Assembly: GCA_036011305.1 (NCBI GenBank)
Contig: DASCNA010000220.1
Span: forward strand, 1-15,590
Length of the DNA stretch: 15,590 nt
DNA from: DASCNA01 sp036011305
GTDB lineage: Bacteria > Verrucomicrobiota > Lentisphaeria > Victivallales > GWF2-38-69
Reading direction: 5' to 3'
Part shown: positions 1 through 8,123 of the stretch, one piece after another
Layout of the letters: every line of letters starts with the position of its first letter
Position numbering within the stretch: position 1 is the stretch's first letter
Program-made: the position numbers and the translations under genes
Notes under the pieces: model-generated
Databases searched by the model: none
Seen by the model: only the letters and a program-made list of their open reading frames with translations
Told to the model about the DNA's origin: nothing

Positions 1-1
1 C

Positions 2-229
2 ACTCCTGAACCAGTTGGAGATTTTGTGGCCGGTCCAAGTCATGTATTACCAACTGGCGGAAGCGCAAAACTTTTCAGTGGAATTACAGTGGATACTTTT
101 CTTAGGCGTTCAAGTATTATTAACTACTCCAAAGATGCCTTAAAAAAAGAGATCGCTTCAATAGAAAAATTTGCAGAAATGGAAGGTCTGGATGCACATG
201 GCAACAGTGCTTCAATAAGATTTAGCTAA
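2..229 (+). CDS. hisD: Histidinol dehydrogenase HisD, C-terminal part (5' end outside window)
   Basis: HisD oxidises L-histidinol to L-histidine in two NAD-dependent steps, the last reactions of histidine biosynthesis, in the cytosol. Only the last 75 or so residues are present; the reading frame is open from base 2, before any start codon. The segment TPEPVGDFVAGPSHVLPTGG is the family's conserved C-terminal block. Its Asp (in VGDF) corresponds to the zinc ligand Asp360 of the E. coli enzyme, and its His (in SHVLPT) to the substrate-binding His367. The near-terminal LDAHGNSA carries the second zinc ligand, equivalent to E. coli His419. The frame ends with TAA at 227-229. hisC starts 32 bases downstream on the same strand, so the two are probably co-transcribed. 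The GTG at base 26 lies inside the conserved block and is not a real start. Confidence 0.95.
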   Translation, partial: TPEPVGDFVAGPSHVLPTGGSAKLFSGITVDTFLRRSSIINYSKDALKKEIASIEKFAEMEGLDAHGNSASIRFS

Positions 230-261
230 AAAAAATAATTAATTTTAAACAGAACAGACAA

Positions 262-1341
262 ATGAAATCTTTTTTCAGAAAAAATATTGATGCCATGGAC
301 GGCTATACTCCTGGCGAACAACCAAAACGCAATAACTTAATAAAATTAAATACTAATGAAAATCCTTATCCTCCCTCCCCGAAAGTTGCACAGATATTAA
401 AAGAAATATCATGTGAATCACTTAGATTTTATCCAAATCCAACTTCAGATCCTTTAAGGCACAAATTGTCTGAAATATTTGATTTAAAAATAGAAAATAT
501 TATAACAGGAAACGGTTCTGATGATATCCTCACAATTATACTTAGGTCATTCGTTAATGAAAATGAAAATATTGTCTGCTTTGACCCGACTTATTCTCTA
601 TATCCTGTTTTGGCTCAGATAGAAAACTCTAATACTGTAACAATAAGCCTTACTGAAAATTATAAAATCTCCGATAATTTTTTTGACAGAGATTTTTCTA
701 AAATATGTTCTGATATACACAATAAAGTTTTTTTTATTTCAAGACCCAATTCACCGACAGGTAATTCATTTTGTATTGATAAAATTAGAAAAATATGTTC
801 TGTTTTTAAAGGAATTGTTGTAGTAGATGAAGCATATGTTGATTTTGCAGAAGACACATGCATTAAACTAATAAATGAATTTAAGAATGTCATAATCACC
901 AGAACTCTATCTAAAAGCTATTCTCTTGCAGGTATTAGACTAGGCTGGGCAATGGCTGATCAGGTTCTTATTTCAGGGATGATGAAAGTTAAAGATTCAT
1001 ATAATGTTAATCAAATAACTCAAAAGCTGGCTCTCGCCGCTGTAACTGATCAACAATATCTCAAAACTAACATAATTAAGGTAATCACCACAAGAAAATA
1101 TCTAACAGAAAAACTAACTGAACTAGGATTCACTACTATAAATTCACAAGCAAATTTTATTTTTACTTCACCTCCTGAAAAAAATGCTGAAGATCTATTC
1201 AAATATTTAAGAAAAAACAATGTGATTACTAGGTATTTCCCTAGCAAGAAAACAGGAGAATACTTAAGAATTTCTGTCGGTACAGATAAAGAGATACAAT
1301 TATTAATTGAACTTTGCAAAAGCTTTTTATCCTTACGCTAA
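262..1341 (+). CDS. hisC: Histidinol-phosphate aminotransferase HisC
   Basis: A PLP-dependent fold-type I aminotransferase of 359 residues, the usual HisC length, converting imidazole-acetol phosphate and glutamate to L-histidinol phosphate and 2-oxoglutarate. Visible motifs are the N-terminal NIDAMDGYTPGEQP (8-21), the TNENPYPP block (31-38), the phosphate-binding GNGSDD (83-88), RPNSPTG (161-167), DEAYVDF (189-195) contacting the PLP ring, and the Schiff-base lysine Lys218 in TLSKSYSLAGIRLGW. A C-terminal arginine motif (YLRISVG) would bind the substrate carboxylate. The ATG at 262 fits the family N-terminus, although no strong Shine-Dalgarno sequence precedes it. It follows hisD by 32 bases, which supports the histidine assignment over a generic aminotransferase. 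Confidence 0.95.
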   Translation: MKSFFRKNIDAMDGYTPGEQPKRNNLIKLNTNENPYPPSPKVAQILKEISCESLRFYPNPTSDPLRHKLSEIFDLKIENIITGNGSDDILTIILRSFVNENENIVCFDPTYSLYPVLAQIENSNTVTISLTENYKISDNFFDRDFSKICSDIHNKVFFISRPNSPTGNSFCIDKIRKICSVFKGIVVVDEAYVDFAEDTCIKLINEFKNVIITRTLSKSYSLAGIRLGWAMADQVLISGMMKVKDSYNVNQITQKLALAAVTDQQYLKTNIIKVITTRKYLTEKLTELGFTTINSQANFIFTSPPEKNAEDLFKYLRKNNVITRYFPSKKTGEYLRISVGTDKEIQLLIELCKSFLSLR

Positions 1342-1426
1342 GTCAGTTAAAAAAAATCTTGTAAATACAAAAAAAATAATTACTGTAATTTCATAAAAGA
1401 AACATTTCAGAACTGAGAGGTAGTGA

Positions 1427-1696
1427 ATGAAAAAAATAAATGATATTAAAGAAAAATTAGAAATAACATACCCATGTGACTGGAGTTACAAAGTTATAGG
1501 TTTAAGCGAAGATTTAGTAAAAAAAGCAATAAGTAAAATTTTTGGTAAAACACCGTTAACTATCAATAAATCAAATCAGAGTAAGACTGGAAAATACGTC
1601 AGTTTTAATGTAAATACCACTCTCCAATCTGCAGAAGAAAAAGATTCTCTATTCAATAAGTTAAATGATCATAAAGACATTAAATTTGTACTGTGA
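1427..1696 (+). CDS. DUF493 (YbeD-like) small protein
   Basis: An 89-residue cytosolic protein of the DUF493/YbeD family, which has an ACT-like ferredoxin fold and no settled biochemical role. Visible family features are the opening YPCDWSYKVIGL segment (compare PTPFTYKVMG in E. coli YbeD), a central KYVSFNVNTTLQSAEEKDSLFNKL region, and the ending DIKFVL, which matches the family's terminal IVRMVL. The start is well supported: GAGAGG at 1415-1420 lies 6 bases before the ATG. It follows hisC by 85 bases on the same strand and is probably the last gene of that operon. No clear terminator was found in the 246 bases after it. A regulatory, ligand-sensing role would be a guess from the fold only. 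Confidence 0.85.
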   Translation: MKKINDIKEKLEITYPCDWSYKVIGLSEDLVKKAISKIFGKTPLTINKSNQSKTGKYVSFNVNTTLQSAEEKDSLFNKLNDHKDIKFVL

Positions 1697-1874
1697 TATT
1701 CAGAATATGATAAATCTACTACAGATGCAAATATATAAATAGGGAGCAAAATTGCTGCAGAACTTTTTTGCTTATGAATATTAGTTCGACAGAAACCTCT
1801 TCTTCATTTTGAAATTAAATCAGCAATATTACTGACAATTTATAATTTATTCCTCACTTATAGCATTTTGATTA

Positions 1875-1903
1875 TTGATAACATTAGCAATTTCGAATAT
1901 ATC
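1875..1903 (+). promoter_or_regulatory. Candidate sigma-70 promoter of the zinc-ribbon protease gene
   Basis: TTGATA (1875-1880) and TATATC (1898-1903) are separated by 17 bases, which fits a housekeeping -35/-10 pair with the transcript starting near 1910, about 33 bases before the TTG start codon. The match to TATAAT is only 4 of 6 and the region is AT-rich, so this is tentative. Confidence 0.35.
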
Positions 1904-1928
1904 TGAATAGATAGAATGTTTTTTGAAC

Positions 1929-1934
1929 AGAGGA
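1929..1934 (+). promoter_or_regulatory. Ribosome binding site deciding a TTG start
   Basis: AGAGGA lies 8 bases before the TTG at 1943. This supports TTG as the real initiation codon, placing it directly before the zinc-ribbon motif RCPKC. Confidence 0.6.
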
Positions 1935-1942
1935 ATACTTAA

Positions 1943-3235
1943 TTGCGTTGCCCTAAATGTAAAGTTATCAATAAACCAAATGCGAATTTCTGCATAAATT
2001 GTGGAATTAGTTTTAAAGAAAAGCAGATACTTACAGTTAAACGCCTTCTTTGGTTAGTTTCTATTTTAGTTATTATTCTATGTTCTATTATCTTCTTGAT
2101 CTCATCACTTTATACTACATCAAATAAAAAAGCAGAAGTTTCTCACAATACTGATAATAAAGTTAAAAGAGATATCAGCAAAAACATTATCGGCAATAAG
2201 CTGTCAAAAATTGATCCGCCTATAATCATAGTAGCAAAACAGGAAAAACTTGTAAATAGACCACTTTCTATTCAAAAGAACTCTGATGATCTGTCAACGT
2301 TAAAAAGATATTCTGAAAAAATACTTAGAGATAACAATAAAGAGAAAAAATTAATTATTAATAGAATAATTCAGCTTTCAACGGTTAACATATCCAGAGG
2401 ACACAGTAACGAAGTTGCCAGTATATTAAATATTAATGTAATTGCTGCAAGTGATAATGTTCAATTGTTAAAATATGCAGTCAATTTAAGATTGAATATA
2501 TATGGATATGGTAGCGCTTTGAATTTCATTGAAAACTTGAAATACAGTTCGATGTCATCAAACACTTTTCATAACGGCCTATCTGATCTTGAAAACAGTA
2601 TTTATATAGACTGGGTAAATGATCTGATAACTAAAAACAAAATTAGCGATGCTCTTGACGTTTATGATTTTGCAATAAAAAATACTAAAGCTGATTCAAA
2701 CCTCCTGATACTTGGAGCAGTAATCTACCTAGAAGAAAATGAATGGCAAAAAGCGGAGAAGATTGTAAATATAATAAAATCAGGCAACTATAACATTCCA
2801 AACGGATTTACCTCAATAGAGCGACAAATCAAATACTTTAAATCAATTGAAGGAAAAATTGTATTAAGATTTAATCCAGGTTCAAATTACATTCCGGCTG
2901 AAGCTATTCTTGACAATGAAATCGGTCAGAAATTTATTGTAGACACAGGTGCTTCTCTCGTAACAATACCTAAAGCTACTGCTGATCAATTGAATCTGAG
3001 ATATGCATCCGGAAACAAAACACGAATGGTTGCAACAGCCGGAGGAACAGTTTATGCGAGAGAAGTCATTATTTCTTCGATAACCATTAATAACAAAACA
3101 GCCAGGGATATTCCAGCTCTTATTATGGATCTGCCAAACCACGGCAGCCTTGGACTGCTTGGTCTCAGTTATCTGAACAGGTTTCACCTGCAGGTGAATA
3201 ATTCAAAAGGTGAAATGATATTAACGCCGAAGTAA
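1943..3235 (+). CDS. Zinc-ribbon, membrane-anchored retropepsin-like aspartic protease
   Basis: A 430-residue protein of three visible parts. Residues 3-20 form a zinc ribbon (CPKC, then CINC after ten residues). Residues about 35-57 are one hydrophobic membrane segment. Residues about 305-430 are a clan AA aspartic protease domain with the catalytic DTGAS at 334-338 (FIVDTGASLVTIP) and the second conserved motif LGLLGLSYLNRF at 403-414. The middle, 60-300, is helical and contains a TPR-like stretch near 252-285. Retropepsin-like domains of this type supply one catalytic Asp per chain and act as dimers. With the ribbon in the cytosol and one membrane span, the protease domain would face the periplasm; that topology is inferred. 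Start is TTG with a good ribosome binding site. It ends 7 bases before a convergent gene. The substrate is unknown, and it could be a non-enzymatic relative. Confidence 0.8.
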   Translation: MRCPKCKVINKPNANFCINCGISFKEKQILTVKRLLWLVSILVIILCSIIFLISSLYTTSNKKAEVSHNTDNKVKRDISKNIIGNKLSKIDPPIIIVAKQEKLVNRPLSIQKNSDDLSTLKRYSEKILRDNNKEKKLIINRIIQLSTVNISRGHSNEVASILNINVIAASDNVQLLKYAVNLRLNIYGYGSALNFIENLKYSSMSSNTFHNGLSDLENSIYIDWVNDLITKNKISDALDVYDFAIKNTKADSNLLILGAVIYLEENEWQKAEKIVNIIKSGNYNIPNGFTSIERQIKYFKSIEGKIVLRFNPGSNYIPAEAILDNEIGQKFIVDTGASLVTIPKATADQLNLRYASGNKTRMVATAGGTVYAREVIISSITINNKTARDIPALIMDLPNHGSLGLLGLSYLNRFHLQVNNSKGEMILTPK

Positions 3236-3242
3236 TACTAAT

Positions 3243-4148
3243 TTATTTATGTTTATTAAGAAATTTTATATAAATATCTGCTACATGTTTATGATATTCA
3301 AGAACCAGCAAATGTCCTGCTTTAGGCATTAGAACAAGTTCACTTCCAGGAACTCTTTTATGTAGCTTTTGTGCTTCTTCAGGTGAAAATATTTTATCTT
3401 CCTTACCCCATAAAATAAGCATTGGGCATTTTGTATATAATTGATCGGCAATAACAAAATTATAAAGATCTATATTTACAATATCCCAAATCTGTGTATC
3501 TAATAAAGCATTTTTCTTATATACCTTCAATTTTTTCTTAATAAACTCCATAGGATAATCAGGAGGATTAAAAAATAATAATTTCATTTCTTCTTTGAAT
3601 TGATCAGCAGTTTTTGGAATAAACGGATTATTTCCTTCAGTTATAGCCTTGTGCAAATCTTTTGACCAAAATGAAAAACCTGCCGGTGAACCTAAAAATG
3701 TTATTGATTTAATTCTAGTATGATATTTATTCATAAATGACACAGCGAGTGTAGAACCTAGAGAATTACCTGCAACATGAAATTTTTCTATTTTAAGTTT
3801 ATCGACAAATTCCAGTAAAAGAGCTACCTGCCTTTTTAAATCATAGTCATAAATCGGAAAACCAAGACTCCAGCCATAGCCTGGTAAATCCGGCGCTATA
3901 ACTTTAAAACCGTCATTGGCTAAAGCAGGCATTATTTTATGCCATACGCCACTGTTACCAAACAAACCGTGCAGAAGAACTACATACTCATCGCCTTCTC
4001 CGATAGAATCATAATATTCTTTATGCCCTTCTATCTCTACAGTTGAAGTTTTAATGTCTGCATGGGTAAATTCTTTTTTGGCTGAATAAGCAGTACTTGA
4101 TATAACTATGAATGAAAAAAATAAATATACACATTTTTTAAAAAACAT
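3243..4148 (-). CDS. Exported alpha/beta-fold hydrolase
   Basis: A 301-residue hydrolase of the alpha/beta superfamily with an N-terminal signal peptide: Lys4-Lys5, a hydrophobic core about 7-19, and likely cleavage near AYSA at 20-23. The catalytic machinery is complete: oxyanion-hole motif LLHGLFG (58-64), nucleophile Ser129 in the elbow GNSLGS, acid Asp251 in LWGKEDKIFSP, and His279 in KAGHLLVLE. The fold resembles lipase/esterase and C-C hydrolase members, but the substrate cannot be read from sequence. It starts 3 bases after the stop of the AsmA-like gene upstream on the same strand and has no clear Shine-Dalgarno sequence, so it is probably translationally coupled to that gene. A role on envelope lipids or esters is inferred from export and neighbour only. 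Confidence 0.85.
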   Translation of the reverse strand: MFFKKCVYLFFSFIVISSTAYSAKKEFTHADIKTSTVEIEGHKEYYDSIGEGDEYVVLLHGLFGNSGVWHKIMPALANDGFKVIAPDLPGYGWSLGFPIYDYDLKRQVALLLEFVDKLKIEKFHVAGNSLGSTLAVSFMNKYHTRIKSITFLGSPAGFSFWSKDLHKAITEGNNPFIPKTADQFKEEMKLLFFNPPDYPMEFIKKKLKVYKKNALLDTQIWDIVNIDLYNFVIADQLYTKCPMLILWGKEDKIFSPEEAQKLHKRVPGSELVLMPKAGHLLVLEYHKHVADIYIKFLNKHK

Positions 4149-4151
4149 AAA

Positions 4152-4895
4152 CTAATTCGCCAATTTAGAGATTAAATCCGACATTTCATTCTTTGAACTA
4201 TCAGTATTATTGTAAAATCGTCCATTTTTATCTAAAGAATTAAATACTTTTAACGATTTTGAATTTAAACCTGCATCTACTACTTTTTGTAGAATTTCAA
4301 TAAAACTTTTTACGATCACAATATAAATATTTCCTTTATCACAGTTTATATTTTCAAAAATCATATTTTGCAAAGGAACTACTACAGGCTGGTTTCCGGC
4401 AATATATAGAGTTAAAGTTGAATTAATAACTTTTACTTTATTAATTTTCAAGGATTCGTATTCTTTTTTGTTTTTTGTTCTTTTTATTAATTCATTCAAC
4501 CTCCTATCAGAAGTTTCTGAAGCTGTAGCTAATATTTCAGAAATATTATTAGCACTCTTTTTAACAAAATAATTAATATTCATTCCATTTAAAACAACTG
4601 AATCAATCACTTTTTGTCCACTTAAAAGCTTGCCTAATTCAATAAAAACATCGATTTTCCGAACAGTAACAGCATCTCTGAATTTATATTCATAAGGGTT
4701 TCTAATACTGAAATTTCTTACAGATAGTTCGCACCACAAAAGTTTATAAAAAGTTAATACCCCAATATTAACGGTCAATCCGCTGTCTTTATGTATATTA
4801 CCCTCAATATTATTTATATACATTCTTTTTCCAAAGAAAAAGCATACAGCTATCAGAAAGAGTATAATTATTGTATATCTTAACTTCTTTGACAT
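4152..4895 (-). CDS. Membrane-anchored AsmA/DUF748-like protein
   Basis: A 247-residue protein with one N-terminal hydrophobic anchor (about 7-21, after MSKKLR) and the rest outside the cytosol. The segment following the anchor (LTVNIGVLTF, then LSVRNFSIRNPYEY, RDAVTVRKIDVFIELGKLL, VIDSVVLNGMNINYF) has the alternating beta pattern and the phrase order of AsmA/DUF748 repeat proteins, which are thought to act in envelope lipid movement. It is much shorter than typical AsmA proteins, so it may be a reduced single-repeat member. The C-terminal 80 residues are not recognisable. The hydrolase gene follows after 3 bases, suggesting a two-gene operon. Only a weak AAAGAAA precedes the ATG. Family assignment is moderate; it could be an unrelated beta-rich membrane protein. 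Confidence 0.6.
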   Translation of the reverse strand: MSKKLRYTIIILFLIAVCFFFGKRMYINNIEGNIHKDSGLTVNIGVLTFYKLLWCELSVRNFSIRNPYEYKFRDAVTVRKIDVFIELGKLLSGQKVIDSVVLNGMNINYFVKKSANNISEILATASETSDRRLNELIKRTKNKKEYESLKINKVKVINSTLTLYIAGNQPVVVPLQNMIFENINCDKGNIYIVIVKSFIEILQKVVDAGLNSKSLKVFNSLDKNGRFYNNTDSSKNEMSDLISKLAN

Positions 4896-5087
4896 ATAGT
4901 TATATTTCTTTATGCAGAATACGTTTTTATTCTAATAATTTTAACTAATATGATTAATAAAATCTATCATATAACAGTAATTTGTTTTTTATAAATAGCA
5001 GTGAAATCATCAATCACATTTTTATTATAAATTTTAGGTTTTTAAAATCAAAGTCACTAATGTTCATCAGGATGGGAACTTTTGAAC

Positions 5088-6278
5088 CTAACATTTATTT
5101 ATTTCTTCGATCACCTCTTCAGAAATACCATTTTTTTCAAGAATCCTGACTATATCACTTTTAATATTTTTAACTGCTTTTTCTACATTCTCTGTTCTAT
5201 TTTCTTCATTTACTTTATCAGCTGTAATATCCCTGTCAATTGTACCAATACACCTTTGGTCATTATATTTATTATAAAATATTGTAGATTCAATCCAGCG
5301 AATATTACCATCCGGTTTGACAATTCTATATACTCTGACAGTAGGCCAAGATTTATTTTTTCTGTACTCTTCCTGCAGTTTTCTATCTTCAGGATGTACA
5401 CAGACATCAATCCAGAAATTTCCTTTTGACATAAAATTATTTTTAGGATATCCAGATAATGCATCAATAGAATCAGATACATAGATTAATTTATTATCCG
5501 GTGGAGGATGTCTGAGCCAGACTACGTCACTCGAGTTATTTAATGTTACTTCAAGAAGCCTTCTGATTTCTTCTGCTTTTTTCCTTTTTGTAATATCCAC
5601 AATAGTAGCCACAATAGCAGCAATTTTTCCTTCTGAATCTAAAACAGGAAGTTTTGAAAATAACCCCCATTTTTTTTTCCTCGTCCCAGGAATATAACCT
5701 TCCTGTTTAATAATCGGTTCACCTGAGACTAATACATTATAGTCCAGCATATTATTTTCCTTAGCATCCTTAGATGAAAAAAAATCTTCATCAACTTTTC
5801 CAGCCACTTTATATTTTGAATCTAAATCTAATATTTTGAGGAAAGCTGCATTAGCAGTAATATATTTCATATTAATATCTTTAACATAAAATATCGTCTG
5901 CATAGATGATAATAAAGCTTTAATAACAATTGATGCCTGTTTCAACTCGTGCTGCTGAAGCCTTATCTTACTAACAAAATCATTCGCCTGTTCAATAATT
6001 TTTCTTTCATCCGCATCTACAAAGGAACTCCAGGAGTCAAGAATACTACTTGATAGTGAATTTTTTGAAATTGAAAGATCTTCCAGATCAGAGATTTCTG
6101 AAACAGATATATGCAGTAAATATGCGAACATCCTTGCTTCTGATTCTGTCGGTTCTTTTTTTCCATTTTCTAATTTCCATAAACTAGTACTGCCGATTTC
6201 GGCTAATTTACAGAAATCATTAGTAGATAATCTCTCTTTTTTTCTATAAAAACGTAACTTATCCGGGAAAAACTTCAT
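5088..6278 (-). CDS. XRE-type HTH regulator with two PAS domains
   Basis: A 396-residue cytosolic protein. Residues 5-65 are a Cro/C1-type helix-turn-helix (KLRFYRKKERLSTNDFCKLA, then GSTSLWKLENGKKEPTES). A linker to about 110 leads to a first PAS domain, about 112-235 (SSMQTIFYVKDINMKYITAN, ending VATIVDITKRKKAEE), and a second, PAS_3-like one, about 240-353 (SSDVVWL, YVSDSIDALSGYP, VHPEDR, IKWIE-like RWIES, ending IDRDITADK). A charged helical tail closes the protein. There is no histidine kinase, GGDEF or other output domain, so it looks like a one-component transcription factor whose PAS domains sense a ligand or cofactor. AGGGA at 6285-6289 lies 6 bases before the ATG. It is divergent from pckA across a 166-base region, so control of pckA and of itself is a reasonable inference. 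Confidence 0.85.
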   Translation of the reverse strand: MKFFPDKLRFYRKKERLSTNDFCKLAEIGSTSLWKLENGKKEPTESEARMFAYLLHISVSEISDLEDLSISKNSLSSSILDSWSSFVDADERKIIEQANDFVSKIRLQQHELKQASIVIKALLSSMQTIFYVKDINMKYITANAAFLKILDLDSKYKVAGKVDEDFFSSKDAKENNMLDYNVLVSGEPIIKQEGYIPGTRKKKWGLFSKLPVLDSEGKIAAIVATIVDITKRKKAEEIRRLLEVTLNNSSDVVWLRHPPPDNKLIYVSDSIDALSGYPKNNFMSKGNFWIDVCVHPEDRKLQEEYRKNKSWPTVRVYRIVKPDGNIRWIESTIFYNKYNDQRCIGTIDRDITADKVNEENRTENVEKAVKNIKSDIVRILEKNGISEEVIEEINKC

Positions 6279-6290
6279 TTGACATCCCTG

Positions 6291-6318
6291 TAAACATAAA
6301 AGTTCAAACTATAAACAT
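6291..6318. promoter_or_regulatory. Repeated TAAACAT in the divergent regulator/pckA region
   Basis: TAAACAT occurs at 6291-6297 and 6312-6318, exactly 21 bases apart, which puts both on the same face of the helix. They lie just upstream of the XRE-PAS-PAS gene, in the spacer shared with pckA. Direct repeats at two helical turns can be operator sites, but in this AT-rich spacer chance is a real alternative. No convincing -35/-10 pair for pckA was found here. Confidence 0.2.
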
Positions 6319-6434
6319 TTTTGTATTTTATTACTAAATAGCATAAAAACAACTGGTCTTAAAATAATTTTTCTAAATATTAAGCTTATAAATAAATCAG
6401 CCAATTTATTTTTTAATTTACAAACATATAACAT

Positions 6435-6442
6435 GGGGGAAG
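6435..6442 (+). promoter_or_regulatory. Ribosome binding site deciding the pckA start
   Basis: GGGGGAAG lies 2 bases (core GGGG 6 bases) before the ATG at 6445. It overlaps the in-frame ATG at 6433, which has no Shine-Dalgarno sequence of its own. The later ATG is therefore the more likely start. Confidence 0.6.
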
Positions 6443-6444
6443 AT

Positions 6445-8037
6445 ATGAGTAGTGTATTAAATTATTTAGGCATCTCAGACAAAGTAAAAATAAACAGAAA
6501 CCTTACAGCAGAAGAACTGTGTGACATTTCTGTAAAAAAGGGACATGGAAAATATACAAAAACCGGAGCTTTACTTGTTAAAACAGGAAAACATACCGGC
6601 AGATCTCCTAAAGACAGATTTTTAGTTAAAGAATCAAAAACTGAACACCTGGTAAATTGGAATAATATACATAAACCGGTTAGTGAAGAAGTTTTTGATA
6701 TCTTATTTAAAAGAATAACAGATTATCTTTCTGCCAAAAAAGATATATATATGTTCGACGGCTGCGTAGGCGCAGATCCTCAAACAACTAAAAAAACTCG
6801 AATGATCTGCGAATATCCTCATATTGCTTTTTTTCTTTCTAAACTATTAAGAAATTTACCTGATGCTGAAGAAAATAATTTCAATGAAGATCTACTCCTT
6901 ATCTCAGCTGCAGATTTGCATATCAGCGATTGGAAAGAATTAGGACTTGCTTCTGAATCTTTCATTGTTACTCATTTATCAAAAAATATTGTTATTGTAG
7001 GCGGAACTCATTATGCAGGAGAGAGAAAAAAATCTGTTTTCTCGTGGATGAATTTTATACTCCCAGATATGGACATATGCCCTATGCACTGTTCGGCAAA
7101 TACATCTATGGATCAGAGTGATTCAGCACTGTTTTTTGGATTGTCTGGAACCGGAAAAACTACACTTTCCGCAGATGAGCACCGTTTATTGATCGGTGAT
7201 GATGAACACGGCTGGAAATCTGATAACAGTGTATTTAATATGGAAGGTGGATGCTATGCTAAGGGAATTGACCTTGAAAAAGATAAAGAGCCTATAATAT
7301 GGGCTGCTATAAAAAACGGTGCCTTAGTTGAAAATGTAGTTGAAAAAGAAGAAATCAATGATCTTAATCTTGATTTCTCAGATACTTCACTGACCCAGAA
7401 TTCCCGTATTGGATATGGTCTTGAAAATGTACCTAACAGAGTTGATAACAGTATTGGACAAAATGTAAAAACTATTGTTTTCCTCACAGCTGATGCATCA
7501 GGCACACTCCCTCCAATATCTAAATTATCAATACCTCAGGCCAAATATCACTACCTCTCAGGATACACATCTAAACTGGCAGGCACAGAAGTTGGAATTG
7601 ATGCACCGCAGGTTACTTTTTCTGCATATTTCGGCGAACCTTTCTTCGCAAGGAAGCCATCCGTTTATGCTGATATTTTAGCTAAACGTATTAGTGAAAA
7701 TGACAATGTATCAGTATTTCTTTTAAACACAGGATGGAATGGAACAGGCAAAAGGATTTCACTAAAAAATACCAGAACAATGGTTACTGCTGCTTTGGAG
7801 GGAAAACTGGATAATGCAAATTATCATTCACATCCTGTTTTTAAATTATCTATCCCTGACTCATGTCCCGGATTATCAGATTCATCCATATTAAACCCTG
7901 AAAATACATGGAAAAATAAGGATTTATACTGGAAATCAGCAAATAAACTTGCTGAACAGTTCGTTGAGAACATAAAAAGATTTAAAAATTTAGACTCAGA
8001 TATTATTGAAAGTGGACCATCACCAATAAATATCTAA
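6445..8037 (+). CDS. pckA: Phosphoenolpyruvate carboxykinase (ATP)
   Basis: PckA converts oxaloacetate and ATP to PEP, CO2 and ADP, the entry step of gluconeogenesis, in the cytosol. The product has 530 residues from ATG 6445, close to the 540 of E. coli. Visible motifs are TGRSPKD (54-60) with the substrate-binding Arg, GERKKSVFS with Lys near 195-196, the Mn-binding His215 in PMHCSAN, the P-loop GLSGTGKTT (232-240), kinase-2 motif IGDDEHGW (250-257) with the two metal-binding Asp, EGGCYAK, and NTGWNGTGKRIS near the C-terminus. The last has the short form found in the E. coli enzyme. All key residues look intact. An in-frame ATG at 6433 would add four residues but lacks a ribosome binding site. 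It is divergent from the XRE-PAS-PAS regulator and is followed by an aminotransferase that can supply oxaloacetate. Confidence 0.97.
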   Translation: MSSVLNYLGISDKVKINRNLTAEELCDISVKKGHGKYTKTGALLVKTGKHTGRSPKDRFLVKESKTEHLVNWNNIHKPVSEEVFDILFKRITDYLSAKKDIYMFDGCVGADPQTTKKTRMICEYPHIAFFLSKLLRNLPDAEENNFNEDLLLISAADLHISDWKELGLASESFIVTHLSKNIVIVGGTHYAGERKKSVFSWMNFILPDMDICPMHCSANTSMDQSDSALFFGLSGTGKTTLSADEHRLLIGDDEHGWKSDNSVFNMEGGCYAKGIDLEKDKEPIIWAAIKNGALVENVVEKEEINDLNLDFSDTSLTQNSRIGYGLENVPNRVDNSIGQNVKTIVFLTADASGTLPPISKLSIPQAKYHYLSGYTSKLAGTEVGIDAPQVTFSAYFGEPFFARKPSVYADILAKRISENDNVSVFLLNTGWNGTGKRISLKNTRTMVTAALEGKLDNANYHSHPVFKLSIPDSCPGLSDSSILNPENTWKNKDLYWKSANKLAEQFVENIKRFKNLDSDIIESGPSPINI

Positions 8038-8043
8038 TTATCT

Positions 8044-8073
8044 TTAGCATTAATCCAAATGTCACTGTATAAT
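8044..8073 (+). promoter_or_regulatory. Candidate sigma-70 promoter of the aminotransferase gene
   Basis: A perfect TATAAT at 8068-8073 is preceded after 18 bases by TTAGCA (8044-8049), a 4-of-6 match to the -35 box. Transcription would begin near 8080, about 44 bases before the ATG at 8124. This suggests that the aminotransferase gene is not simply read through from pckA. Confidence 0.5.
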
Positions 8074-8123
8074 AAACTGAGCTTTTTAAAAAATATGAAC
8101 CGATTTAAGGAAAGGTTTTGAAA

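Noticed and set aside
26..229. GTG at base 26 as the start of a small protein
   Set aside because: The frame is open upstream to base 2 and the sequence before it continues the conserved HisD block, so this is the tail of hisD.
1745..1772. Inverted repeat AGCAAAA/TTTTGCT after the DUF493 gene as a terminator
   Set aside because: Seven A/T-rich pairs with a 14-base loop and no following T-tract; expected by chance in this composition.
5060..5095. T-loop-like GGTTCAAAA on the minus strand suggesting a tRNA
   Set aside because: The flanking bases do not form a 5-bp T stem, and no acceptor, D or anticodon arms could be found.
5082..5429. A 115-residue + strand frame over the PAS domains
   Set aside because: Phe/Ile-rich translation of the antisense of a well-supported PAS gene; no start signal.
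7733..7760. Apparent deletion in the PckA motif NTGWNGTGKRIS compared with the longer GGPYGVGKR form
   Set aside because: The E. coli enzyme has the same short NGTGKRIS form, so this is normal variation in the family.
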